From NCBI RefSeq assembly GCF_051014685.1, contig NC_135059.1, forward strand, positions 2,666,001 to 2,730,000: DNA of 64,000 nucleotides, in the 5' to 3' direction. The DNA is from Ptiloglossa arizonensis (taxonomy: Eukaryota; Arthropoda; Insecta; Hymenoptera; Colletidae). The notes beneath the pieces are model-generated. The model was not told the DNA's origin. It saw only the letters and a list, made by a program, of their open reading frames with translations, and made no database searches. Every line of letters starts with the position of its first letter. Position 1 is the first letter of the stretch. The translations under genes and the position numbers were made by a program. Positions 23,193 through 34,242 of this stretch are shown here, piece by piece.

Positions 23193-25386
23193 GAAAAATT
23201 TCAATTCGAACAAGAACTGCGGTTAAATTAATTTGGAAGCTAGGAATTATATGCACACCTGATACCTTTCATCGATGAACATTGCTTCGATGGCATTACT
23301 CCCTTTTTTTTTTTTTTGTTTAGTATTAAGTATTATTTTTTGTTTAGTAAAAGTATTATTTTTTTTGCTACCGTCATAAATGTTTCGAGATTGCTAAACC
23401 AAACGTGGAGAGAAACTTATTTGTATTTTGTTAAATACTTCTAGTTAAATTATTCTAGAAATTATTCTAGTTAAATAATTGATTTTGCTAATGGTATAAA
23501 TTAGAACTGGAATTATCATTCTACATTCTTATTATTTTTTTATTCTGAACAAAAGTGTCCCGTTCGTGTCGCTCTTTCCCTATACGTAGCATTCGTTGAA
23601 TTATTATCGAACGAATTACGAAATTGTTTATCTTTTGTCCGTCGTACAAAATTTTCATCCGGATAGGAATTTTGCCCGTCTTTGTTTCGATGGACGCGTT
23701 TCGCCACGTTTCTTAAAATTCTCACATTCTCGAGAATTCCAAGTTCTTTCCTTATTTCTCAGGAAGTTTGGCCATCGTATAAAGAAAATGGAGCCATTTC
23801 GAAGATACTGCTGAAAAGACTCGCTCGCGAAAACATCTCTTGGTTGCATTTGTATCGAGAATTAAGAAAATTTTGAAACTCGAATTTATGTCGAAAATTG
23901 AACGCGCAGTGAACTTCGAGCACCTAACGAAAAGGTTGCCAGAAACTTGAAAGAGGCACGAAATTGCATCTTTTCGAAAATAGGACAGAGTGGCACGTCT
24001 CGAGAGGATTTTTATTGAATCCTCAATTGTTGAACAATGTATGGGCACAGGTAACGCAAAAAGATTGCCTTTTGTCGCGATAAAAAGTGCGACCAAACCT
24101 TCAAATTGACTCATCTCGAAATCAAAAGGGTCATCTTCTTCTCAAAAGGGTGTACTAAGAAACCTACTCATTTATTGAATAATTTAAATAAGTATTCTCC
24201 CAACGAGAAGAAAGTTCTGAAACCCTCTGTTTGATCATTTATTTTCATCGATTTCTAAAAAGGTACATACAGATTTAATAAGAGATTTAAATTTAAATTT
24301 AATAAGGTAATATTTTTGATAATAATTTCATATATGTAATACTTTCAACGCGTTCGGTGCAAAACAAATTCTCTCGAGGTAAACTCCTCCCGACGTACCG
24401 AAAGATCGGGGCATCGATTTCACAGCGCCCGGGGTATTGTTATTTTGTTGTTCCATTTCGTCTCGCTTTCCCCGTCTCGAGCACTTAAAGATTCCATTGC
24501 TTCCCTCGCGATGGCTTGCGTCCTACAATATTAAAAATACAATGGCGCTCTTCTCGTTTCTCGGACAAATCTCTGAAGTCTCGAGGGAGGTCGACACATC
24601 GCGGCACGTAAGCCACGTAGAGATTCATACGTCAACTAGTCCCTACATCCGGTTGTGTAAGCGCTTCTTAAAAGTTCTGAAGTCCCGCGCGAGTGTGCCT
24701 GCAGCCTGAAAGTAGCACGTGAAGTGTCTGCACCGCGAGTGCAGTGGCGCTCGCCCTTCTTTCTTCTTCGGGCTCTCGGTTCTTTCACGGTCCTCTGTTC
24801 GCCATCTTTCCTCGCTTCGCGTTGAGATCTACACGGTGTGTAAAAATATCGTATTATCGGTGGAGGATTCGGTGAAGAGCCTTCGAAAAATTTTACCCCA
24901 GAATTAATCTTCATTGACTTTCTCGAGATCAAATTTTTATACAATCCAATCGTATTCTTTCGTCGTATATTTTTTCACTTACTCTCTTGCTTTCAAAATC
25001 TTAAACGGTTTCTTCACATCATAAATCTTAAACGGTTCGGTTATTTCGTCTAAATTCTATTTAAATATTGGATCTGATATACTATTTAATATTGCGATCA
25101 AAATTCCATAAAACGGTTTCTACGAGATGCATGGAAACGTTGTGTCATGACTATTGGGGGAGGCTAATTTTTTTCACTAGAACGACCGTTATTATTGCTC
25201 GTGGCGAGAACGTAGAATGTTTTCTCACTGGGATGTGTGGATAGAAGAAAATTATCGAATATTCTACTTAGTAAGCGTACGAAAGTCGTTGAAACGTTAG
25301 AGTTCGTCGTAATTACATCGATCTGTGTTGACAAACGATTGCACGGTAACATAAATCACGTGTTTCGTTCGGTATGTAAATATTAC
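23193..25386. other. Non-coding stretch
   Basis: No supported gene. T-rich tracts at 23306-23360; aatttaaattt repeats near 24290-24302. Overlapping ORFs on both strands at 23540-24114 and 24437-24944 show no domain or convincing exon structure. Confidence 0.5.
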
Positions 25387-25908
25387 GCGAACAAGATCGA
25401 GTCAAGTAATAATAAAACTTTTCTACCATTTTTCATGCGAACGATTACTGTTTGAATACAACGACATTGAACCATGCAGTACTTGAGAAGTCAAGGAATG
25501 GTGGATGAACTCGATACCGGCTTTCCTATTTTTTCGGTTAGTGTGCCGACGTGATCGTTACAATCTATTCAGTTGTTCATAACCATACTCCGCTGCACGA
25601 CTGTATTACATTTATCTAAAAATAAACGTCCTATTTACATTTTCTCTTGTGCTAAACAATTCCATAATTCTACAATTACGATCACTTTTGAAAGTTTGTT
25701 TCTCACAACGCTTCTCTCAGCGTCGAGATTTTCGACGATTCTTCACCGATCCAAAGGTGTAGAATCCTCCCCTGATGGTCGAGACGCAACATACTTTTAC
25801 ACATTTTGTACAAGTCCTGCACATAAGCCGAAACAACTCGCGAGAAGGTGTGCACTTGAGAGTATGGTCACTTGTACAGACACCGAGACCAACGATGACG
25901 TCTTTTGC
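25387..25908 (+). repeat. Tandem duplication, copy A (interrupted by solo LTR)
   Basis: Starts gcgaacaagatcgagtcaag and runs to the start of copy B. Without the LTR insertion it is about 291 bp. It shares gaacgattac/gatcactttt, cagcgtcgagatttt, cctcccctgatggtcgag and ttttgtacaagtcctgca with copy B. Confidence 0.9.
25449..25674 (+). mobile_element. Solo LTR, family L2, with 5-bp target duplication
   Basis: A 226-bp insertion beginning tgtttgaatac and ending ataattctaca (TG...CA), flanked by perfect attac repeats (25444-25448, 25675-25679). An aataaa lies about 50 bases before the end. The neighbouring duplicate (copy B, near 25965-25980) has the same flanks with one attac and no insertion, so the empty site is present a few hundred bases away. 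A relative lies at 47608-47811 in the other orientation. Confidence 0.85.
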
Positions 25909-26223
25909 GCGAACAAGATCGGCTCAAGTAATAATAAAACATTTCTACCATTTTTCACGCGAACGATTACGATCACTTTTGCAAGTTTGTTTCCCTCGAC
26001 TAGTAGAATACGACGCGATAGTAGTAAAATTTGACATTGGAAGTGTCAATGGAAGTCAATCTCAGCGTCGAGATTTTCAACGACTCTTCACCGATCCAAA
26101 GCTGTAAAATCCTCCCCTGATGGTCGAGAGGCAACATACTCTTACACATTTTGTACAAGTCCTGCATACAAGCCGAAACTACTCACTTGTAGAGACACCG
26201 AGGCCACCGACGACGTCTTTCGC
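25909..26223 (+). repeat. Tandem duplication, copy B (unoccupied site)
   Basis: Starts gcgaacaagatcggctcaag. It carries the uninterrupted sequence gaacgattacgatcac where copy A holds the solo LTR. It has about 40 bp that are absent from or different in copy A around 26005-26060. Confidence 0.9.
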
Positions 26224-28967
26224 GCGAACACTCGACGAGCGTGTCAGCGTCGCGGCGCAAGCCAAAGTAGTATTCGTCTTTCGATCGTGTTCGCGCGAAA
26301 GGATCCAAAGCAACATTGTCGTCGAGGTCTGGTAATGATCGACGAGCGGTTTTATTCGAGTTCTCTTTGCGCGCCCGCGGAATTAAAGACGTCGATGCTC
26401 CCCACTTACGGTTGCGACTCGGAAAGCGTGGCCTTTCAAGGGAGTGTAAATTTAATGAAAGAGGTGGAGGGGGTGGTAGAGAAGGGGAGGAAGGTTCCAT
26501 TTGTCGGGGCTCGTCTGGAATTGCATAAAGCGCGGAGTGATTTTTTTTTGTAACTCCGAGAAGTAACTCCTCCCAATTAGCAGCGTCGTGCGAACGATGC
26601 AAAATGAAGACCAATTTCATTAACGCCTCCCCTCCCCCGCCCCAAACCCTCCACCGATAAAGCGATCCATCCCAACACAGCCTGGATCGTTTCGGACCAA
26701 AGGCCCGAGTTTAATCCTCGAGTTAGTTCGGATAATTTTCAGCGGAAAAGAAGCAAATGGATTGTGGAGGTGATCGACTAAGGAACTTCTCGGAAAAAAT
26801 GAGCCAAATTATACACGACTTACGGAAACTGATGGTTAGGCTTTAAATTAGTAACCGGCTGTTTTAGTTTTACTACGGTTTTATTACGACGGATGATCGG
26901 ATCGAGAGTAACTCGAATGAAGGAAGTAATTTGAAATGGAATTAAGCAAAGTTGGTTACTCATTGGTAAATAAATATGGAACGGATACAGGAGTTAATTA
27001 TTCGTTGCATGTCGATATACACCACTGTTTAAAAGTTTTTGAACACTCGATCGATGTGTTATCAAGCTTTGAACCGTTGTAACTTTGTGAAAAAATAATT
27101 GTACGATAATCTTCGTAGGGTCGTTTTAAAGGTTGAACATTTTACTTTTATCCTTATAACTTGAATTTTCCCGAAAATCCTCTTACACCAGGAAGTGATT
27201 AAAAAATTAAAAATGATTTTCTCAAAGGAAAGTGAAAAATTGAAAAATCTCATTCAAAGTATAGTAACACTTTGAAAAAACAAAAATCGTGTACCGGTTT
27301 TTGAAGAGTTGTTACAAAGGACATATTACAAAGGACTTATGATTTTCAAGCGCATGGTAATTTTAGATTTGTAAAAGGTTTTGTAAACAATTGAGAGAGG
27401 TTCGATATTTTTCAATGTTTTCCGAGAAAAGAAACTTGATTTTCACTTTTTCAATGGTTTTTTGTTGCAAGATTTTCAGAGTAATTCAACTCAGGAGCTC
27501 GAAAGCAGAGGGTTCAAGCTTTACTGAACCCATGAAGATTAAGGGAGTGTAAGGGAAGTATAAGGGTAATTAAATATAAGGGGAAATAAATTTGTCAAAG
27601 GTACCTAGAAAATTATTTATACAGTCGATGTTTTGGCTGTATTTCTTAGAATCGTTTTAATAAAGAAATTTACTAGAAAGAAATTGTACAATAATTACAG
27701 AATTGTAATTCGAAGGCGAGACAACATCTTTGGGCGTAGAGAGGAAATGGTAAAAATAGTAAACTAAACTACTTTCGCTTCGATTCTCTTTTCAGGATCG
27801 ACTCGTTCGTTCTCTTGCAGCTAAAATCCCCAGATGCGTTCTAAAAAATCATTCCCACGCGCATTTCACTCGCGACCAGTACTCCAATCTAAACATTGGC
27901 TCTATCCCCTCTGTTCTGTCTCAAACACTTGTCATTCTCAGTTGGTCGTACGATCCACGGCGAATAAATATCTCTCGTACCGTGCAAGGGCTGTTTCTAT
28001 AGAAATATTATTTGCATTTACTGTCAAAGATATACGAGTATGTAGTACACGTCCGAGAAAATCGCCCGTACGAGATACCGTATAACACTAAAATCGTCTC
28101 AGTGACGTTTTTGACTAACAATAAGCAAGATCTACGAAAAACGTGGTTTTTTACAGAACATAATATCTTGAAACTTCGATTCATCCATTTTTCCAATGTG
28201 CTTTCCAAATTATTTTTCTTTAATTCGTTCGACCTTCAGAAATATTCTATTTTGCGAATCAACGATTTTTAACAACTTTTCACTTCGATATTTTTAAAAC
28301 GGGAGTAATACTACAGTTGTAACTGTAATATTTTTCATTCGATGGATACAAGGTTGTAAAATAAAATGAACCAAGATTTCATGAAGATTAGGTACACATA
28401 GAGAGAAACAAAAATGTCTAATCGATATAGATTTTACTTTTATTATTAACTTTTGTTATTTACGAACATTCGATGTCGCGAGCCTCTTCGCAGCTAATTG
28501 AATACAAACGGAAGAATTGGTTCAGAAGGGTCGGTTTAAGATTGTCGACACAAGATCGCTAATATCGACAAAGATTACGTTATAGACGCGAACATGACAC
28601 AAATCTTCGGTATCCGTTTAGTATCGAGTGCGATAAGCGCTACTCACAGGTTATTGATAATGTCGGTCGGGATTCATACGTCGTATAAAATGTAGTTTTT
28701 TTTACAAGTGGTCGGGAACCGTACCTTGTGAATGGATTTCTTATCTCACTTCTCATAATGCACACACACCTACGTAAAACTGCATTTTCTGTACTATCGC
28801 CTCTTTCGGATGAACACGTGTGAAAATACACATGAGTGATGTCCATATAGCGTATAAAGTATCGAGAACAGTTTCAAAATACCGAACGGTATTTAAATTC
28901 TAGGTAAAGCGTATAAAAATTGGCCCAAAGCGTTGAGCTAGAAAACTATTTCATATAGTTTCATTTA
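26224..28967. other. Non-coding stretch
   Basis: No supported gene. Acceptor-like sites at about 27797 and 27819 precede an open frame to 28001, but its translation matches nothing and does not continue DGAT1. ORFs on both strands at 26183-26620 lie in a GC-richer patch. Confidence 0.5.
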
Positions 28968-29609
28968 AAAAACAAAACTTCAACTATTTGAAGTATTTAT
29001 ATAGTTTCTTTACTTTCGATACAATCTCTAGAATATTCCAGAAACTCGAAAATATCCGTGTACGATTTTACTTTGAAAAGGACTTTCAAATTTCACTATT
29101 TCCCAATCGGGGAAGTATTCGTAGTTCCCTAATTTTCAACGAAATATTTGGAACATTCCGAACACGAAAATGTGTAAAAATGAGAGTAAAAAACAAAACT
29201 TCAACTATTTGAAGTATTTATATAGTTTCTTTACTTTCGATACAATCTCTAGAATATTCCAGAAACTCGAAAATATCCGTGTACGATTTTACTTTGAAAA
29301 GGACTTTCAAATTTCACTATTTCCCAATCGGGGAAATATTCGTAGTTCCCTAATTTTCAACGAAATATTTGGAACATTCCGAACACGAAAATGTGTAAAA
29401 ATGAGAGTAAAAAACAAAACTTCAACTATTTGAAGTATTTATATAGTTTCTTTACTTTCGATACAATCTCTAGAATATTCCAGAAACTCGAAAATATCCG
29501 TGTACGATTTTACTTTGAAAAGGACTTTCAAATTTCACTATTTCCCAATCGGGGAAATATTCGTAGTTCCCTAATTTTCAACGAAATATTTGGAACATTC
29601 CGAACACGA
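28968..29609. repeat. Tandem array, 221-bp unit x 3
   Basis: aacaaaacttcaactatttg recurs at 28971, 29192 and 29413, exactly 221 bp apart, with almost no differences (gggaagtattc against gggaaatattc). The units run into each other through one open frame per unit; no domain. Confidence 0.95.
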
Positions 29610-31523
29610 GAGAACCATCGAAAAACGTGCCCGAGAATTATTTCGAAATCAGCGTATAAAGAGCACCCTCTCGGAGCGTAGTTAGCATCGTGCTCTGTAA
29701 AATTGTCCAGTGCGGCGGCACGTGGTCCTCATCGGCGTGCGAACGTTCCCACTTTTGTCGGGGAACACGAAACAATCGCGGCGAATATTGAACCGCCGGC
29801 GGTCTTCCGTTCGTATCGAATCGTCTCGCTGTATTTTCGGCAAACAGTGCCGGAATTGTCCAGTCGTTCGTCTCGTCGCTGTGATTACCACTTTTAACGC
29901 GAGTCCGCTCGAAGAGTTTCCCTTTTTGGCGCGCGACCAATGCACAGACAGAGAGAGAGAGCGAGCGACAGGAGTGGGGATAGGGGGCGGGGCGACGCAG
30001 GGCGCGCGGGACATTCGAAAGAGCGGCTCGCGGCTAATCGACGATTTAATTTTCGCGCTCGTGCACTTCGTCAACGGTTCGCGTCGTTTCCAATAACACG
30101 GACCGACTCGTTCGTAAAACGCGCGAAATGGCCGCGAAAAAAAGCGTTGTGTCGCGCGACGAATTTCATAGGGGGAAAAAAAACAACCGACACACGCACA
30201 CGCGCGTACACGTGCATACCATACGGGTCGGAAAGCAACCGACGCGACGCGGGGATCCCCACCGAATTCTATTCGATGGATATTCGTAGTTTGAAAACGC
30301 GACACCCAGTAGAAACGCGACATCGAGCTATTGACCCGCGCGCGTATGTACGTATGTACGTCCGGTCCCCGCGTCACCTCGCTCTCTTTATCGGCGTTCA
30401 TACGCGATTTTCATTCTCTGTTCCCTCTCGTCTTTGTTTCCTTCGGTTTCTCTCTACCGTTCGCATAGCCGCTGCCCGCAAATGCAATAAAAGGCGTCGA
30501 GTGTTTACTCGCGCCGTTAAGTGGCACTCGGTATCATATTGTCGCGGGACAAGCATTCTCGTTTTCGGTGACGCCAGATCGAACGCCCCCGCCGATGCTT
30601 CGTGACGCGCGACACTCGCTGGAATTTTCGTGATTTCTTGTCCAATCGTGAAAAGTTAAAAAAAAAAAAAAAAAAAGGGAGAGAGAGAGATAAATATACA
30701 CGATAGAGATAGATGAACAACGATCGAAGTTACGCGTCACATAATCGAGAAAACCGATGGAAAACACGCTACGAAAATAAAACGTTCTGGTTCGCGCGAA
30801 TCGCGATTTCGTTGGGATTAATTAGCGCGACGAGTGGCGTGTTTATCGAGCGACGTTTGAATGTTTCATTATCGCGGGCGAGCGTGAGAACGAACGCGCG
30901 AAAAACCGATCCTTGTGCGTATAATCGCATTTGCGCGCGGCGAATATCGAGACTTGTGTTTTTAATGCGACAGCGCGTATGCGATTTGATTGTGACGAAT
31001 TATTGCGAGTTATAGGGGACTGCGAAATGCTAACAGATATGAAACACGCCGACAGATGTACCAATCCGTTGATAAATCAGTGATAAAATAACAATTTTAT
31101 TAAAATCACTGTCTCACGGTTTATTTGTCGCTCGTGTGCTTTTTCAAAATTTATAATGCCGTACTATAATTGTATCAACCGAATTGGTCAAGGGATGTAA
31201 TCAGTGAGTTGATTTCAAATGCGATTTCGCGCCGTCTTTTTCATAGCTACAATTATTTCTGCGAATTAATAACAACGAAGAGATCTCGCCGGGTACGAAA
31301 ACACGAATGTTTTTTTGCACGGTTGGAAGCTGTTTTAAATGCACAATGTTTCCGATACTTCGATTTCAGTTCCATTGAATAATTTTAATTTGAAATTAAA
31401 GCATCTAATATATATACACACAAATACTCCATGCAAAAAATTAGATATTGTCATAGCCACTCAAATTTTCTGTTAATTCAAATGTTTGATGAACCGTGTA
31501 TTGAAAATCTCATAGATTGTCTC
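29610..31523. other. GC-rich island and AT-rich flank, no supported gene
   Basis: 29690-30620 is CpG-rich with ORFs of 221 and 239 codons on opposite strands over the same bases, which points to low stop frequency and not to coding. It could be a promoter or CpG-rich regulatory block. An A-run followed by ga repeats lies at 30657-30692. Confidence 0.4.
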
Positions 31524-31668
31524 AAACGAGTATCGATACTTTTGTAAAGTATCAAAGAAGTATCGATACTTTTTTAAGATATCAAAGAGGTATCAATACC
31601 TTTGTAAGATATCAAACAAATATCGATATTTTCGTAAAATATCAAACTGGTATCGATACTTTTGATAC
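31524..31668. repeat. 30-bp minisatellite, about 5 diverged units
   Basis: Units of the type agtatcgatacttttgtaag followed by tatcaaag. Each has a palindromic core (gtatcgatac) and a partly complementary tatcaa end. The plus strand reads as repeated IDTFVKYQ-like decamers, with no sign of a real protein. Confidence 0.8.
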
Positions 31669-32459
31669 CTACATCTTTGATACCATTCGATTCGGTATTA
31701 TAATTTGTGGGCTGGTATCGATACGTATCAATTTGGTATTGAACCGATCCCTACATGTAGGCCTAAAAAATCCTTGCATATAAAAAAGGCCATTGCCCTA
31801 AACAGGGTATTGTTGTTATAGTGTGTCTCTGGATAGAAAATATGAAATAAGCGATTGCAGCGTGTCTCTAGACTAGAAGAAGGAGAGAAGCATAGCATAT
31901 ATTTAAAATATATTACTATTTTATTACTAATTGGTGATGCAATATTCACATCCCCAACTTCAGTCTCACACTATTTATAATTCGATAAGATTGAGTATAT
32001 GATAAGATCGAAGTATGGGAGTTGCTACTTTTTATAATTTCCTTACATAATTCGAGCTGTACGTCGTAAATAATCTCGAGTTGTTCAATTAGTATATATT
32101 TTTCATTCGACGTAACCACAATGAAACAAATAGGTATTTAAATAAATTCTATTAATTTCTATTCGTTGCTCATGTATCATACTACGATGATCTGCTAGAA
32201 GATATCGATGATATCAGTTAATTTTTTCGTCGACACGTACGACGACTCGGAACCAAAAGCCTAATCCAAAGATCTATACTTCCTACAGAACACCCTGTTG
32301 AGCGTGGTTTCGCTTAGTGGGTTGTAAGACCGTACGACATTCTCTAGTGTACCGTGTGACGACGCGAATACACTATCTCTACTACGAATTAACGTAATAG
32401 AGCTACATTGAAATAGAGGTACGCTCGCAAGAAATCCTCGATACCGTGGTACAATGGTT
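31669..32459. other. Non-coding stretch
   Basis: No supported gene; contains repeat R2 copy 2 at 32345-32415. Confidence 0.5.
32345..32415 (+). repeat. Dispersed repeat R2, copy 2
   Basis: gaatacactatctctactac ... aatagagctacatt ... gaggtacgctcgcaag. Matches 52386-52470 (reverse strand) and more weakly 20395-20470. Confidence 0.65.
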
Positions 32460-34242
32460 CATTGCAGTGTTTCCCAACCTATGTATCGCGAAAGTGCCTC
32501 AGGTATCTCACGGAAATATTTTACGTTCTCAAAAATTTCGTATTACTATTTTTGGTAATTTTCGTTAAAGAAATAAGTAATTTTTCTTGAAGTATACTTG
32601 GCTCCGTTATAATCCATACGATTGCGTCCTTCGTAATAAACGGAAAACATATATGGAGAATGGATCGTAATTCTGGCAATTTTGAACATTTTATTTTAAC
32701 TTTATGGTTCGTCGTCGACGTGTGCCCTCTCGCTCGCTCGCAGTCTGTCGCGCTTGCGTGGCCAAAGCAGTGGAGGGGATAGATACTTACAACGAGGCAC
32801 GAACGACGATTTACAACGAGACGATACTCTATTCCGAAACACTTCGAGCCCCGACCTTTACAATTGTATCGGAGAAGACGAGCCTATCACCAGTCAGTTC
32901 CGTAACACCACTGACAGCTTTTCGCGCAGTCAAGGTACTGTTCACGATTCGCAAGAAGTCACTTGCAGGGAACGCGAGACTACAGGCCTAAATTCTCCGA
33001 TACAATTGTAAAGATAGATCACACGAATGTAAAGATTGACCGATACTATAAAAAAACGAAGAAACCTAGATACACAAGTATTATATATGGTTCTCTTCTC
33101 TCTATAACGATTTCCCTTTCTCCTGTACCTTTTTAGCTTGTAGAACCACAACCAGCTTCTCGTACGGCACCTGTGTATCTGGATATATTTTCTTCGTTTT
33201 TCATGGTTTTGACCAATCTTTACAATTATGTGACCTGTCTTTACGATTGTATCGGAGAAGATGAGCCTGTAACCAGTTAGATCCGCGTTCTTTTCGAGCG
33301 AGTTCTCCTAAGCCGTGCATAGTACGCGACTCTCTTCGCTGCTCTCGTCGACGCCGGTGGAAAATACGCTAGGCGAAAATCGCCTGGAAAATAATAATAA
33401 AAAAAAAACAAAGAAGTAACTCGTGCATCGTGGAATGAAAACGGCGGCGATAACCGGACAATACCGGGGCGGGAAACTGAAACCAGCGTCTCTTAAAGGA
33501 GTACGGACGATTGTTATTCCAGACGTGATTACCATAACCCGCTCCGCCGTTGTAAAAATAATTTCCATGGTAATGAGGAAATTTTTACACCGTTACAGCC
33601 ACGCGCCGCGCTATTTCTATGCGGGACACGACTTCGGTTCTACTTTCCGGAATTTTTGTAAATCAGTTTCTAAAACGCGCATAGTCCTCGAATGGCGCGA
33701 CGAAACGGTCGAAAGCGGGAAATTTTCCGGATAACGACAACGCTATTTTCCGGATATGTGGCATGTTTGATTTAAAAATCTTGCTCGTTTGCAATTTCTG
33801 CGCAACGAGCAACGGGTGTGTCACGTGTTCGGATATAATTGGGAGAAACGAGACTGGAAGTGTTTTGGAGTAGAGTATCGTCTCGTTGTAAATCGTCGTT
33901 CGTGCCTCGTTGTAAGTATCTATCCCCTCCACTGCTTTGGCCACGGCAAACGCGACAGACTGCGAGCGAGCGAGAGGGCACACGTCGACGACGAACCATA
34001 AAGTTAAAATAAAATGTTCAAAATTGCCAGAATTACGATCCATTCTCCATATATGTTTTCCGTTTATTACGAAGGACGTAATCGTATGGATTGTAACGGA
34101 GCCAAGTATACTTCAAGAAAAATTACTTATTTGTTTAACGAAAATGACCAAAAAAGTAATATGAAATTTTTGAAAACGTAAAATATTTCCGTGAGATACC
34201 TGAGGCACTTTTGCGATACACAGGTTGGGAAACACTGCAATG
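32460..34242. mobile_element. hAT-like foldback element, about 420-bp inverted arms
   Basis: The left arm (32460 to about 32885) and right arm (about 33820 to 34242) are inverted copies of high identity. The ends read cattgcagtgtttcccaacc and its complement. CAGTGTTTCCCAAC-type termini are typical of hAT transposons. No matching 8-bp target duplication was found. The roughly 0.9-kb centre holds further short direct and inverted copies (tttacaattgtatcggagaa at 32869 and a near copy at 33240). Frames such as MVRRRRVPSR appear in both arms. No hAT transposase motif was seen, so it is non-autonomous. Confidence 0.7.
32936..33000 (+). repeat. Dispersed motif P, copy 1
   Basis: gtactgttcacgattcgcaa then gaagtcacttgca. 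Related copies: 33230-33330 (reverse), 34838-34890 (reverse) and 44573-44665 (forward). All four carry a (t)gcacgg(t/c)t(t/c)-type core next to a cttctc or gtcacttgca block. Confidence 0.55.

Noticed and set aside
27150..27210. Frame reading FYFYPYNLNFPENP, resembling the CYELNFPRSP segment of DGAT1
   Set aside because: AT-rich, no acceptor in phase, and a stop on both sides; the likeness is short and probably chance.
27798..28001. Open segment after two acceptor-like sites, phase-compatible with the 16666 donor
   Set aside because: Its translation lacks the FLKLxSYxxVNxWC pattern expected next in DGAT1.
29682..30605. Opposed ORFs of 239 and 221 codons
   Set aside because: They overlap on both strands in a CpG-rich island where stop codons are rare; no recognisable domain, no clear start or splice pattern.
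32704..32991. MVRRRRVPSRS... ORF repeated at 33772-33999 on the other strand
   Set aside because: It is present because the two arms of the foldback element are inverted copies, not because of a conserved gene.
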